From Janthinobacterium lividum (lineage in GTDB: Bacteria > Pseudomonadota > Gammaproteobacteria > Burkholderiales > Burkholderiaceae_D), in assembly GCF_011601275.1 (NCBI RefSeq), contig NZ_JAAOLY010000031.1, positions 1 through 41,501 of the forward strand: 41,501 nucleotides of DNA. The letters are read 5' to 3'. A program made the translations under genes and the position numbers. Of this stretch, positions 1 to 8,794 are shown piece by piece; positions within the stretch are counted from its first letter, which is position 1, and each line of letters opens with the position of its first letter. The notes below the pieces were generated by a model that made no database searches, had not been told where the DNA came from, and worked only from the letters and a program-made list of their open reading frames with translations.

Positions 1-747
1 TGGCGTTCAGCACATAGTTGTCCGCATCGCCGCCGCTCAACGCCACGTTCGTCACCGTGACGGTTTTTCCAATACCCGCGTTCTTGTTGCCAAAGGCGGC
101 GCTGCCCGCCACCGTCAAGGCATCGCCTTGAACGCGGTCATCGCCAAAGTTCACTTGCGCGCCTGTCGTGCCGTCATACGTCTTGTTGACGCCGTTAAAA
201 CTCACGTTCAAGGTACGCGCTGCGATGTCGGCCGTAGTACTGCCCGCATTGGCGTTCAGCACATAGTTGTCCGCATCGCCGCCGCTCACACCCACATTCG
301 TCACCGTGACGGTTTTTCCAACACCCGCGTTCTTGTTGCCAAAGGCGGCGCTGCCCGCTACCGTCAGATTGTCGCCACTGATCCTGTCGTCGCCAAAGCC
401 TACCTGCGCGCCTGTCGTGCCGTCATATGTCTTGTTGACGCCGTTAAAACTCACGTTCAAGGTACGCGCCGCGATGTCGGCCGTGGTGCTGCCCGCATTG
501 GCGTTCAGCACATAGTTGTCCGCATCGCCACCGCTCAACGCCACGTTCGTCACATGCACTGCCTTGCCAAGGCCCGCTTTCTTGTTGCCAAACGCCGCGT
601 TGCCCGCCACGCTCAAGGCATCGCCCTGGATGCGGTCGTCGCCAAAGTTCACTTGCGCGCCCGTCGTGCCGTCGTAGGTCTTGTTGACGCCGTTAAAACT
701 CACGTTCAGGGTACGCGCCGTGATATCGGCCGTCGTGCTGCCTGCAT
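1..747 (-). repeat. Tandem 249-bp coding repeats (83-aa YDG-type modules)
   Basis: The same sequence begins at 1, 250 and 499, and a diverged copy begins at 748, so the period is exactly 249 bp, or 83 codons. The three copies differ at only a minority of positions, mostly in the middle of the unit. Each encodes a module with KTYDGTTGAQV, AAFGNKNAG and SGGDADNYVLNA segments. More divergent YDG modules precede them (about 750-1490). The array continues beyond position 1. Such near-identical units often expand or contract by recombination and are easily misassembled. Confidence 0.95.
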
Positions 748-3700
748 TGCCATTGAGAACATAGTTGCCCGCATCGGCGCCCGTCAGGTGGCCCGTTGCC
801 ACTTGGTAATCGACCACTTTGCCAGTGCCCGCGTTCTTGTCGCGGAAGCTGCCCTGCAAGCCCGCCATGCTGACCTGGTCGCCCATCACGATGCCTTCGA
901 AGTAGCCGTTCAGGACCGCCTGCAAGCCACCGTCGTAGACGCGGCTTTGCGCGCCCGAGACGCCATAGTTCAGCAGGCGCGCCGTGATGGCCGCCGTACC
1001 GTCCGCCGTCGTCGCGGCCAGGCTGTAGTTGCCCAGTTCATTGCCGACGAGGGCCAGACCGCTGGCGTGCACGGCCTTGCTGCCGCCCACATTCTTGTCC
1101 AGGAAAGTGGCGCTGCCGCTGACACTGATGTTGTCGCCCGTCACCAGATTGCCCAGCATGAAACTGGCGCCGTCGTAGCCCAGGGTGCCGTCATACACTT
1201 TGCCATTGCCGCCGATGCTGACCGTCAGCGCGCGCGGCGTGATGGCGAAGGTCGTCGAGCCGCCCAGGGTGATGTCGTACTTGGTCGACCACAGGCCCGT
1301 CGCTTCGTAGCTGCCCACGTTGCGCGCGTTGCTGCCGTAGCCGAGGCTGCCATTCACGCCCGTGTCGCCACCGGCCAGTCCCACATAGCTTATCGAACCG
1401 AGGAAGGCGGCCAGCTGCCCATCGTAGACCTTGCCCGTGGCGTTGCCAGACAGGTTCACTTGCAGCGGCTTCAGGAAAGCCTTCAGCATCGGCGTCGTGT
1501 AGCCTTCGTAGATACGCCACACGCTGTTGAAATTGTAGTCGTTGAAGCTGCCCTGCTGCTGCATCTGGGCCGTGCTGCGGCCGCTGGAGCCGCCGGCATC
1601 CATCTGCACCAGCGACGTTTCATAATTGAAAAAACCATAGCTGAACGGGGAACCAGCGGATACGCGGCCGGCCACCGCGCCCACGGCCGCGTAGCCGCTG
1701 CCGCTTACGGCGCCGCTGCTGAATACATGGCTGACGCTGCCCGTGCTTTCACCGACCAGCCCGCCCATGTTTTCCCTGGCAAGGATGGGGTCGGCACTGC
1801 CGGCCCGGCCCACGGCGCCGCTGGCGTACGCATCATCGATGCTGCCGCCGTTCGAACCTACCAGGCCGCCGATGCTGCGCGCGCCAGTGACATTGCCGGT
1901 GGCATACGACTGGCTCAGCGCGCCCTGGTTGTTGCCGACCAGGCCGCCGATCATTTCGCGCGCACCCGTCACCACGCCGGTGGCGTACGAGGTCGTGATG
2001 CTGGCGCCGGACGCATTCCATCCCGCCAGGCCGCCGATGGCGCTGCCGCCGTCGGCATTGACGCCGGTGACGGCGCCGCTGCTGCTGGACAAGGTGATGG
2101 CGCCGCCGTTGCTGCCCACCAGGCCACCGACATTGCGCTGGCCGCTGACGGCCATGCTGCTGTTGACGCTATCGATAGTGCCGCTGACAACATTGCCCGC
2201 CAGCGCGCCCACGTTGGCCGTGCCGGTGACGCTGCCGCCGCTCAGGGTCAGGTTGCGCAAGGTGCCGCCCTGCACGGTGCCGAACAGGCCTGCCGCCGAA
2301 CCGGGCGCCTGGCTGCGGTCGATCATCAAATTGCTGAGCGTAAATCCGCCGCCATCGAACACGCCGGAAAAACCGCTGCCGCCGCCAATGGGCACAAAGC
2401 CCTGGCCATTGTTCCAGTTCACGGTACCGCTGGCGTCGAGATTGCCGGCCAGGCGATAGCTGTTGCCGAGACCCAGGCTGGCCATGCCTTGCAAGCCATA
2501 GATATCGGCGATCAGGTAGGGCGAGGAGACGCCGTCGCCGCCGGCCGCGCGCAGGAAGCTGGCGCCGCTGCCGATGGCAAAGCTTCTGGCACTGAAGCCT
2601 GGCAGGACCGACGCGTTTTGCATCCAGCTGCCGCCGTCCAGAACAAAGCTGCCATCGACCGTCACGGCGCCCGTGGCCGTGATGGCGGAACCTGAATTGA
2701 GGTGCAGGTCGCCTGTTCTCGCCAGCGCATCCGATATGCGCAGGCCACCCGTGTTCGTGCCGTCGCCGATGGTCAGCGACGCGGCCGAGATGCCGGCCAG
2801 TTCAACCGCGTTCAAACTCAGGGCCGTACCCGATTTGGTGCCCAGGTCGATGCTGCGCGCACTGCTCAAAGGCTTGATGATCACGTTCGCGCCGCCGGCC
2901 GTGCCGCCGAAGTTGAGCGTGCCGTTAATGCCGATATTGTCTGCCTGCAGGATCACCGTCTGGCCGGCAATGCCGCCGCCCTGCAACTGATCTCCGCTAC
3001 CGGTCAGGTCGATAGCACCGCCCTGGAAATTGCTGATCAGGCTCAGATGGCCGCTGCCGGCATTGACCACGCCGGCGCCACTCACGCCAGCGCCCGACAG
3101 ATAAACGCTACCGCCATTGCTGGTGATCGGCGCGGCCAGATTCACATGCGAGCCAACGGCGCCAACGCTGCCGCTGCTGGCATCATTGGCCAACAATCTG
3201 ACGGCTCCGCCATTGGTGCTGATGGATGCGTTGACGTTGATCGTTTCGCCCGCCTGCGCCGTCAGGCCCACGCCTTGCTGTGTGATGTTGATGGCGCTGT
3301 TGAAGTTGATGCGATGCGTTGCCTGCAAGGTGACGTTGCTGCTGGCGCCAGAAATGAGGTCGGCGCCGAGATTGGTGTTGCCGGTGGATGGCGCGTCGGC
3401 GAACTGGTCGACGTCGCCCAGCTGGCCGCCGGAGCCGGCGATCACGGTGATATCGTAAGGATCGAGCAGCCAGTTGCCGCGCTTGCCGCGCGCCGCGCTG
3501 GTATTGACGCGGATGCCGTCGACGGCCAGGGAATGGCCCGAGGTTTCCACGAAACCACCGTCGCCGCCCTGCGCGCCGCCGCGCGCGGAAATGCTGCCGT
3601 GCACCTGGGCCGACTCGTCGCCCCAGGCGATGACCTTGCCGCCATTGCCGCTTTGGATGGCGTCGGCAGCGACGCTGGCGTCCTTGCCGACGAGCACCTG

Positions 3701-4726
3701 GCGCGCATTCTGCACGGCCGCGTTCTTGCCCTGGTAGTCGCCGCCCAGCAAGACCGTGCCGCCGCCCGTGGCGCCGCTGGCGTCGACCTTCGCATTGCCC
3801 AGCAAACCCACCTGCTCGCCCAGCACCTGGATGTCGCCGCCCTTGCCGGTCGCGCCCGTGGCGCTGGTGACGCTGCCCGCTTCGAGCAGCGCCTTGCCGC
3901 TGGACTTGAGGACGATCCGGCCATTGTCGCCGACGACGGCGCTGTTGGCGTTGAGCACGCCACGCTGGCTGACCAGTGCGCCGGCCATGCCGATGCTGCC
4001 GCCCTGAGCGATGATCTGGCCCAGGTTCAGGGCCTGGTCGCTTGGCGCCGAGACGAGCACGCGCAATTGCGGATTGCCGGGGTCGGCCAGTTGCACGCTG
4101 CGCCCGGCCGCCAGGATCACTTCGCCATTTGGCGCCGTGATGATGCCCGTGTTTTCCACGTTCGGCGCGATCAGCAATACTTGCCCGCCCTTGCCTGCAT
4201 TGATGGTGCCCGCATTGCCAACGCCGCCAGCCACGCCGCCAGCCGTGAACTGGCGTTTGCCGGCCAGGAAATCCTCGTTCGTCATGCCCAGGCTGGAAGC
4301 GACCAGCCCGTTCACGTCCACCTTGGCGCCCTGGCCAAAGACGATGCCGTTCGGGTTGATCAGGAAGACCTTGCCATTCGATTCTAGGCTGCCCAGAATC
4401 TTGCTGGGGTCTTGTCCCGTGATGCGGTTGAGTACGGCGCTATTGCCGTTTTGCTGGATGAAGCGCGTGATTTCGCCCGCATGGATGGAAAAGCTCTGCC
4501 AGTTGATGATGGTGTTGGGCGTGTTCGTGATCGAGAAGATATTGCCCTGCTGATTGAAGGTGGCCTGTCCGTTGACCACCTGCGGCAAGGCGGGGTTGGC
4601 TTGCGCGGCGCCGAAACAGCCGGCCAGCAGCAGCGCCAGCACCGTGCGGCGCAGGGGCGGCGAAAATGGTAGCGCAAAGGGCGGCGTCAGGATAAAAACG
4701 GAGGCGTGCTGGACGTGGGTGTGCAT
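1..4726 (-). CDS. TpsA-type filamentous haemagglutinin adhesin (C-terminus cut off by window edge)
   Basis: Secreted exoprotein of a two-partner secretion system, exported through the TpsB encoded just upstream. At least 1575 codons are open, with no stop found in the stretches I translated. A hydrophobic signal segment (about residues 29-45, ending AQA) is followed by a TPS domain with the NPNGIVFG motif (about residue 130). A WLLDPYDITV motif near residue 415 is typical of FHA-like proteins. At least six GLUG-type GGLVG repeats lie near residues 830-1010, then YDG/MBG-type repeats with GKxYDG motifs run to the edge. I chose ATG 4726 because AGGA lies 8 nt ahead of it; ATG 4735 is in frame but sits directly on that SD. 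It starts 16 nt after the tpsB stop, so co-expression is likely. The family is secure. Whether it acts in adhesion, biofilm or contact inhibition depends on the missing C-terminus. Confidence 0.93.
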   Translation of the reverse strand, partial: MHTHVQHASVFILTPPFALPFSPPLRRTVLALLLAGCFGAAQANPALPQVVNGQATFNQQGNIFSITNTPNTIINWQSFSIHAGEITRFIQQNGNSAVLNRITGQDPSKILGSLESNGKVFLINPNGIVFGQGAKVDVNGLVASSLGMTNEDFLAGKRQFTAGGVAGGVGNAGTINAGKGGQVLLIAPNVENTGIITAPNGEVILAAGRSVQLADPGNPQLRVLVSAPSDQALNLGQIIAQGGSIGMAGALVSQRGVLNANSAVVGDNGRIVLKSSGKALLEAGSVTSATGATGKGGDIQVLGEQVGLLGNAKVDASGATGGGTVLLGGDYQGKNAAVQNARQVLVGKDASVAADAIQSGNGGKVIAWGDESAQVHGSISARGGAQGGDGGFVETSGHSLAVDGIRVNTSAARGKRGNWLLDPYDITVIAGSGGQLGDVDQFADAPSTGNTNLGADLISGASSNVTLQATHRINFNSAINITQQGVGLTAQAGETINVNASISTNGGAVRLLANDASSGSVGAVGSHVNLAAPITSNGGSVYLSGAGVSGAGVVNAGSGHLSLISNFQGGAIDLTGSGDQLQGGGIAGQTVILQADNIGINGTLNFGGTAGGANVIIKPLSSARSIDLGTKSGTALSLNAVELAGISAASLTIGDGTNTGGLRISDALARTGDLHLNSGSAITATGAVTVDGSFVLDGGSWMQNASVLPGFSARSFAIGSGASFLRAAGGDGVSSPYLIADIYGLQGMASLGLGNSYRLAGNLDASGTVNWNNGQGFVPIGGGSGFSGVFDGGGFTLSNLMIDRSQAPGSAAGLFGTVQGGTLRNLTLSGGSVTGTANVGALAGNVVSGTIDSVNSSMAVSGQRNVGGLVGSNGGAITLSSSSGAVTGVNADGGSAIGGLAGWNASGASITTSYATGVVTGAREMIGGLVGNNQGALSQSYATGNVTGARSIGGLVGSNGGSIDDAYASGAVGRAGSADPILARENMGGLVGESTGSVSHVFSSGAVSGSGYAAVGAVAGRVSAGSPFSYGFFNYETSLVQMDAGGSSGRSTAQMQQQGSFNDYNFNSVWRIYEGYTTPMLKAFLKPLQVNLSGNATGKVYDGQLAAFLGSISYVGLAGGDTGVNGSLGYGSNARNVGSYEATGLWSTKYDITLGGSTTFAITPRALTVSIGGNGKVYDGTLGYDGASFMLGNLVTGDNISVSGSATFLDKNVGGSKAVHASGLALVGNELGNYSLAATTADGTAAITARLLNYGVSGAQSRVYDGGLQAVLNGYFEGIVMGDQVSMAGLQGSFRDKNAGTGKVVDYQVATGHLTGADAGNYVLNGNAGSTTADITARTLNVSFNGVNKTYDGTTGAQVNFGDDRIQGDALSVAGNAAFGNKKAGLGKAVHVTNVALSGGDADNYVLNANAGSTTADIAARTLNVSFNGVNKTYDGTTGAQVGFGDDRISGDNLTVAGSAAFGNKNAGVGKTVTVTNVGVSGGDADNYVLNANAGSTTADIAARTLNVSFNGVNKTYDGTTGAQVNFGDDRVQGDALTVAGSAAFGNKNAGIGKTVTVTNVALSGGDADNYVLNA

Positions 4727-4742
4727 GGTGTTCATCCTGATA

Positions 4743-6350
4743 CTAGTAGGCCAAGGCGAGGCGGAAATGCAGGCGGTTGGCGCCCCGCTGTCCCGTGTCG
4801 CCGCCATTGACGACATGGGCGTAATCGAGTTGCAGATTGGCGTAGCGGCTCAACAGCAAACGCAGGCCCAGGCCGCCGCTGCTGATGCCTTGCGACGCGC
4901 TTTCGCCGGGCAGCGCATGGTTGCGGCGCAGCCAGGCCGTGTCATAGAAGGCCAGCGCGCGGCACTGGTAACCGAGCGCCTCGCCGCACCAGTTCGGCGT
5001 GTACAGTTCCAGGTTCAGGTTGACGCCCGAATCATTCGATACCTCGCGCTCGGCAAAGCCCCGCACGGACGCGGCGCCGCCGGCGCCGAACTGCTCGCCC
5101 GGCACCAGCGCGTCCGGCGTGACTTGCGCGTTGACGAGCGCGCGCCATTGCCAGTCGTTGGCCAGCACGCGCCCCGTGCTGGCGCTCAGGCGCAAGGTGT
5201 TGTAGGCGGCCTTGGCATGCGCGCGCACCCGGTCGAAATCGGCTTGCGCGCCGTGCTTGCCACCAGGAATGTTATGCGCGAAGGTGAGCGCCACGCTGGT
5301 TTCGCCCGTGGGCAAGGTCCAGTTGCCGATGTAGCTGACGCTGAGCGGATGCACGGTGACGTCGGCGCCCAGTTCCATGCCGAACAGTTGCACGCTGTTG
5401 CGGTACGCCTTGTAGTCGACGCCGTACACGAGCTTGGGTTCGAAATCGCCGCTGCGGGCAAAATTCTGGTTGTAGCGGATGCCGGCCATGCTGCCCTGGC
5501 CGCTGACGGCCAGGTCGAAGATGCCGGCCGAGACGCTGCCCGAGTCGACGTTCGAATAGCTGGCGAAAAAATCCATCGAGTCGCCCAGCGCATACAGCGG
5601 CAAGTGGTAGCCGGCGCCATACACGCCCACCTTGTCCGGTTTTTCCAGGCTGCTCGTGTATTGCAGGCTGGCCACATGGTCGCGGCCGAACAGGTTGGCA
5701 TGCTGCAGCACCACGCCCACGTGCGTCTTGCCCGTTTGCGTATTGCCCGTATTGTCCACGTTGAGCATGGCCTTCCACGGCTTTTCATCGGCCACCGTGA
5801 CGATGGCGTCGATGGCGCCGGCCGGCTCGTCGGCCTGCAGGCGCACTTCGATCTTGCGCGCCGGATTTTCATTGGCCAGCCTCAGGCTTTGCGACAGGGC
5901 CGGCACGTTCGGCGTCTCGCCTTCGCGCAAGGCCGGCAAGGCACGCCGCACGTTGGCCTCGTCGACGTAGGTATTGCCGCTGATGGCGAGCTTGCCCAGC
6001 GGCGTTTGCAGCACGCTCAGGCGCACCACGCCCCGTTCCAGCTCCTGCTCGGGCAATTGCACCTGCACGGCGCTGTAGCCGCGCTCGCGGTAGGCCCCCT
6101 CCAGTGCTTCGACGGCGCGGGCAATGTCGGAAAAATCGCGCTGCGCTCCCGTAAAGGGCGCCAGCAAGGCTTGCACCTGCGCGGGCGTAAGCAGGGTATT
6201 GCCCTGGACGTCGAAGCGGCGGATCTCGAAGCGCGGCACGCCGTCTTCCTGTGCGGCAGGAGCGGCTTCATCCATGGAAACGGCAGCGGCGGCGCCGACG
6301 GCGAACAGCAGCGCGGAACCCGCAAGCAGGTGCACCAAACGATATGTCAT
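4743..6350 (-). CDS. TpsB outer-membrane transporter (ShlB/FhaC/HecB family)
   Basis: Omp85-superfamily beta-barrel that recognises the TPS domain of its TpsA partner and moves it across the outer membrane. The 535-aa length is normal for the family. A Sec signal peptide covers about residues 1-23. A POTRA_2 domain follows (about 40-115, starting FEIRRFDVQGNTLL), then a second POTRA-like part (about 115-190) and the 16-strand ShlB barrel (about 195-535). The conserved VRGF motif of the pore loop is present in the SVRGFAERE segment, and the protein ends in an aromatic residue (LALAY), as outer-membrane barrels do. The tpsA gene begins just downstream, the usual TPS operon order. There is no reason to doubt that it is functional. 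Confidence 0.95.
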   Translation of the reverse strand: MTYRLVHLLAGSALLFAVGAAAAVSMDEAAPAAQEDGVPRFEIRRFDVQGNTLLTPAQVQALLAPFTGAQRDFSDIARAVEALEGAYRERGYSAVQVQLPEQELERGVVRLSVLQTPLGKLAISGNTYVDEANVRRALPALREGETPNVPALSQSLRLANENPARKIEVRLQADEPAGAIDAIVTVADEKPWKAMLNVDNTGNTQTGKTHVGVVLQHANLFGRDHVASLQYTSSLEKPDKVGVYGAGYHLPLYALGDSMDFFASYSNVDSGSVSAGIFDLAVSGQGSMAGIRYNQNFARSGDFEPKLVYGVDYKAYRNSVQLFGMELGADVTVHPLSVSYIGNWTLPTGETSVALTFAHNIPGGKHGAQADFDRVRAHAKAAYNTLRLSASTGRVLANDWQWRALVNAQVTPDALVPGEQFGAGGAASVRGFAEREVSNDSGVNLNLELYTPNWCGEALGYQCRALAFYDTAWLRRNHALPGESASQGISSGGLGLRLLLSRYANLQLDYAHVVNGGDTGQRGANRLHFRLALAY

Positions 6351-6450
6351 GTGAAGGATTTCTTGTGTAACAGGACAAGCGCGCGGCCCGCAGGCGCCAG
6401 CGTGTCCGGCAATGGGTTGAAGACAAATTTTAGACGGCTTTTAGTTTCCA

Positions 6451-6466
6451 GTCAGAAATTTCTAAC
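6451..6466. promoter_or_regulatory. Near-perfect inverted repeat upstream of tpsB
   Basis: GTCAGAAATTTCTAAC has arms GTnAGAAA/TTTCTnAC that match except at one position. It lies in the 188-bp gap between the cyclase stop and the tpsB start, about 100 nt ahead of the tpsB ATG, in the most A+T-rich stretch there. A TAAAAT element (minus strand) follows about 20 nt downstream toward tpsB. It could be an operator for the adhesin operon. This is inference from symmetry and position only. Confidence 0.35.
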
Positions 6467-6538
6467 ATTTCCCCCTGATTTTTATCGCAACGCAACAAAC
6501 AGCGTGCCGAGAATGGTGAAAAATGCCGAATGGCCGGC

Positions 6539-8794
6539 CTATTTGCTGTGCAATTCCGTCACGCCATCCCAGCCGGCAGGCGGCGCCGCGTTGCGGTACT
6601 GCTCCAGGCGCGCCGCGTATAGCGTGTACAAGCCATCGTCGGGAAAGTCCGCCTGCAAACGGGCCAGCTGCATGCCGGCCTCCGCCCAGTCGCGCGCGCG
6701 CAGACTGGCCAGCGCCGCATGCCAGCGCTCGAGCTGCGCCAGCTCCGCGGCAGGGGCGCCGGCCAGCAGGCAGCGCGGCTCGAAGATGGCCACCGCTTCC
6801 TGCTTGCCCACCACTCTGACGCGGTCCAGCTCGCGGTACAGGAAATCCGGGGCGGCGGCGCGCGTGGCCTGGCCCACGACGATGCCCACGCCATACAGCT
6901 TGCTGGCGCCTTCCAGGCGGGCGGCCAGGTTGACGCTGTCGCCCATCACGGTATAGGCGCGGCGGATGCGCGAACCCATGTCGCCCACATGCATGGGTCC
7001 CGTATTGAGGCCGATGCCGATGCGCAGCGCCGGCCAGCCGCGCGCGCAAAACTGCCGGTTCAGCCGCGCCGCGCTGCCCTGCATCAGCAGGGCGCTGGCC
7101 ACGGCCCGGCTGGCGTGATCGCCAAAGGCGACGGGCGCGCCCCAGAACGCCATCACGGCGTCGCCGATGTATTTGTCCAGGGTGCCGCCATGGCTGTCGC
7201 GAATATCTTCCGACATGGCCGTCAGGTATGCGTTGATGTATTCGCGCAGCGCGGCCGGCGCCAGCTGCTCGGAAATGGCCGTGAAACCGCGCACGTCGGC
7301 AAACAGCACCGTCAGTTCGCGGTTCTCGCCCTCCATCGTGTAGCGGCGCGGATCGTCGGCCATCTCGGCCACCAGTTCGGGCGCCACATATTCGCCGAAA
7401 CGCGCCACCAGCGCACGTCCCTTGCGCACCTCGAAAAAGTAGCCCCACGCCAGGTTGGCGATGAACAGCGCAAGGATCAGCAACAGCAGCACGGCGCCGC
7501 CCAGCACCAGGTCGTGCGCGGCGTACAGGTACACGTTGATGCCGATGCCCCCCGCCAGCGCTCCCAGCGTCGCCAGCATCACGCCGGCCGGCGACAGCAC
7601 CGCCAGGGCGCCCGCCAGCAGCAGGCCAAACAGCAGTATCTGCACCAGCTCAAAGGCCAGCGCATAGTCGGGCCGCGCCTTGAAACGCCCGTCGAGCATG
7701 GACTTGATCAGGTTGGCGTGCACCTCCACCCCCGGAAACTCGGCATTCACGGGCGTGGCGCGGATATCGTTCAAGCCGGGCGCCGTCGTGCCCACCAGCA
7801 CGATGGCGCCCTTCAGCAGCGCGGCAGGCACCGTACCGGCCAGCACGTCGGACGCCGAGACATAACGGAAAGCGCCGCCATCGGGGCCGCCCGCGCCGCG
7901 GTACTGCACCGTGGTGGTCAAGGCTTCGCCCACGGGGATCGCCAGCGCGCCGCGCGGCGTGAACAGCATGATGTGTTCAAGGCCGCCGCTGGCCAGCTCG
8001 CGCGCCGACAGGGTATCGGCCGTGCCCGTGAAACGGGGGGCGATGGCGCGCGCCTGCAGGTAGACGGCGACGGTGGCCAGCGACAGCGAAGGGTAATAGC
8101 CGTCGCCGATGCGCTGCAGCAGGGTCGAGGAACGCACGACGCCATCGGCATCGGTCAAGGCCGTGAAGATGCCGGCGCCTTGCGCGGCCGCCTGCAGTGG
8201 CGCGATATTGGCTTCGTAGCCGCGCGCCACGTAGGCCGTCACCGTGCGGCCATTCAGGTCGGCGACGGTGAAGGCGGGCTTGGGCAGCACGCCCTTCCTT
8301 TGCTGCTCCGACACGCTGTAGCCCAGCACCACGGGCTGGCCGCGCATGGCCTCGGCAAACAAGCCATCGTAGTCCATGGCCGGGCGCAGCTTTTCCAGCT
8401 GCGCCGGCAAGCCGGGCACGCCCGCCAGTTCGCCCTGCGCCAGGCCTTGCAGCACGGCGTAGCCGGAACTGGTGTCCGCTTCGGGAAACGCAATATCGAA
8501 GCCCAGCGCGGCCACGCCGTAATGGCCGGTGAGCTGGCGCACCAGGCGCGCCTGGACGTCGCGGCTCCACGGGAAGCGGCCTACCTTGGCCAGGCTTTGC
8601 TCGTCGATGTCGACAATGACGATGCGGCGGTCCAGCTGCGGCGTCTCGGCACGCATGCGCCAGTCGCCCAGCATGGCATCGAGGCGGGCGATCGTGTCAT
8701 TGCCGGCCAGGCATAGCACGGCCGCGGCCACAGTCAAGAGCACGCCCAGCAGCGAGCGCGCCCCATGCTTGCGCAAGGCCTGCGCCAGCTTCAA
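6539..8794 (-). CDS. CHASE2-domain class III adenylate/guanylate cyclase
   Basis: Membrane receptor-cyclase of 751 aa that makes cAMP (or cGMP) in response to an extracytoplasmic signal. A membrane segment (about 13-31) precedes a periplasmic CHASE2 domain (about 35-345). Three more hydrophobic helices (about 380-455) lead to a cytoplasmic cyclase domain (about 490-690). The metal-binding aspartates D500 (LFADVRGF) and D545 (DKYIGDAVMAFWG) are present, as are the purine-selecting K541 and the transition-state pair N622/R626 (NLAARLE). T614 in the AYTVMGD segment replaces the usual Asp, a class IIIb trait pointing to ATP as substrate. The start is TTG, inside the TTGA overlap with the HD-GYP stop, so translational coupling is likely. 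All catalytic residues are intact. The signal is unknown. Confidence 0.92.
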   Translation of the reverse strand: MKLAQALRKHGARSLLGVLLTVAAAVLCLAGNDTIARLDAMLGDWRMRAETPQLDRRIVIVDIDEQSLAKVGRFPWSRDVQARLVRQLTGHYGVAALGFDIAFPEADTSSGYAVLQGLAQGELAGVPGLPAQLEKLRPAMDYDGLFAEAMRGQPVVLGYSVSEQQRKGVLPKPAFTVADLNGRTVTAYVARGYEANIAPLQAAAQGAGIFTALTDADGVVRSSTLLQRIGDGYYPSLSLATVAVYLQARAIAPRFTGTADTLSARELASGGLEHIMLFTPRGALAIPVGEALTTTVQYRGAGGPDGGAFRYVSASDVLAGTVPAALLKGAIVLVGTTAPGLNDIRATPVNAEFPGVEVHANLIKSMLDGRFKARPDYALAFELVQILLFGLLLAGALAVLSPAGVMLATLGALAGGIGINVYLYAAHDLVLGGAVLLLLILALFIANLAWGYFFEVRKGRALVARFGEYVAPELVAEMADDPRRYTMEGENRELTVLFADVRGFTAISEQLAPAALREYINAYLTAMSEDIRDSHGGTLDKYIGDAVMAFWGAPVAFGDHASRAVASALLMQGSAARLNRQFCARGWPALRIGIGLNTGPMHVGDMGSRIRRAYTVMGDSVNLAARLEGASKLYGVGIVVGQATRAAAPDFLYRELDRVRVVGKQEAVAIFEPRCLLAGAPAAELAQLERWHAALASLRARDWAEAGMQLARLQADFPDDGLYTLYAARLEQYRNAAPPAGWDGVTELHSK

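Noticed and set aside
1..747. Regular repeats resembling a CRISPR array
   Set aside because: The period is 249 bp, there are no spacer/repeat units of CRISPR size, and the repeats are in-frame coding modules.
128..4387. Long plus-strand open frames (855 and 561 codons) opposite the adhesin gene
   Set aside because: They are in the antisense codon register of tpsA, are rich in Ala/Arg/His/Gln repeats and show no family motif. They arise from high G+C and repeat structure.
1..4726. Possible frameshift in the adhesin gene
   Set aside because: Reading the codon register at several points (near 1, 1800, 2700, 3420, 4080 and 4700) gave the same frame with recognisable motifs each time, so no break was found.
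6719..8716. 665-codon plus-strand frame
   Set aside because: Mirror of the cyclase gene; the composition is the usual His/Gln/Arg-rich antisense type, while the minus strand encodes a complete CHASE2-cyclase.
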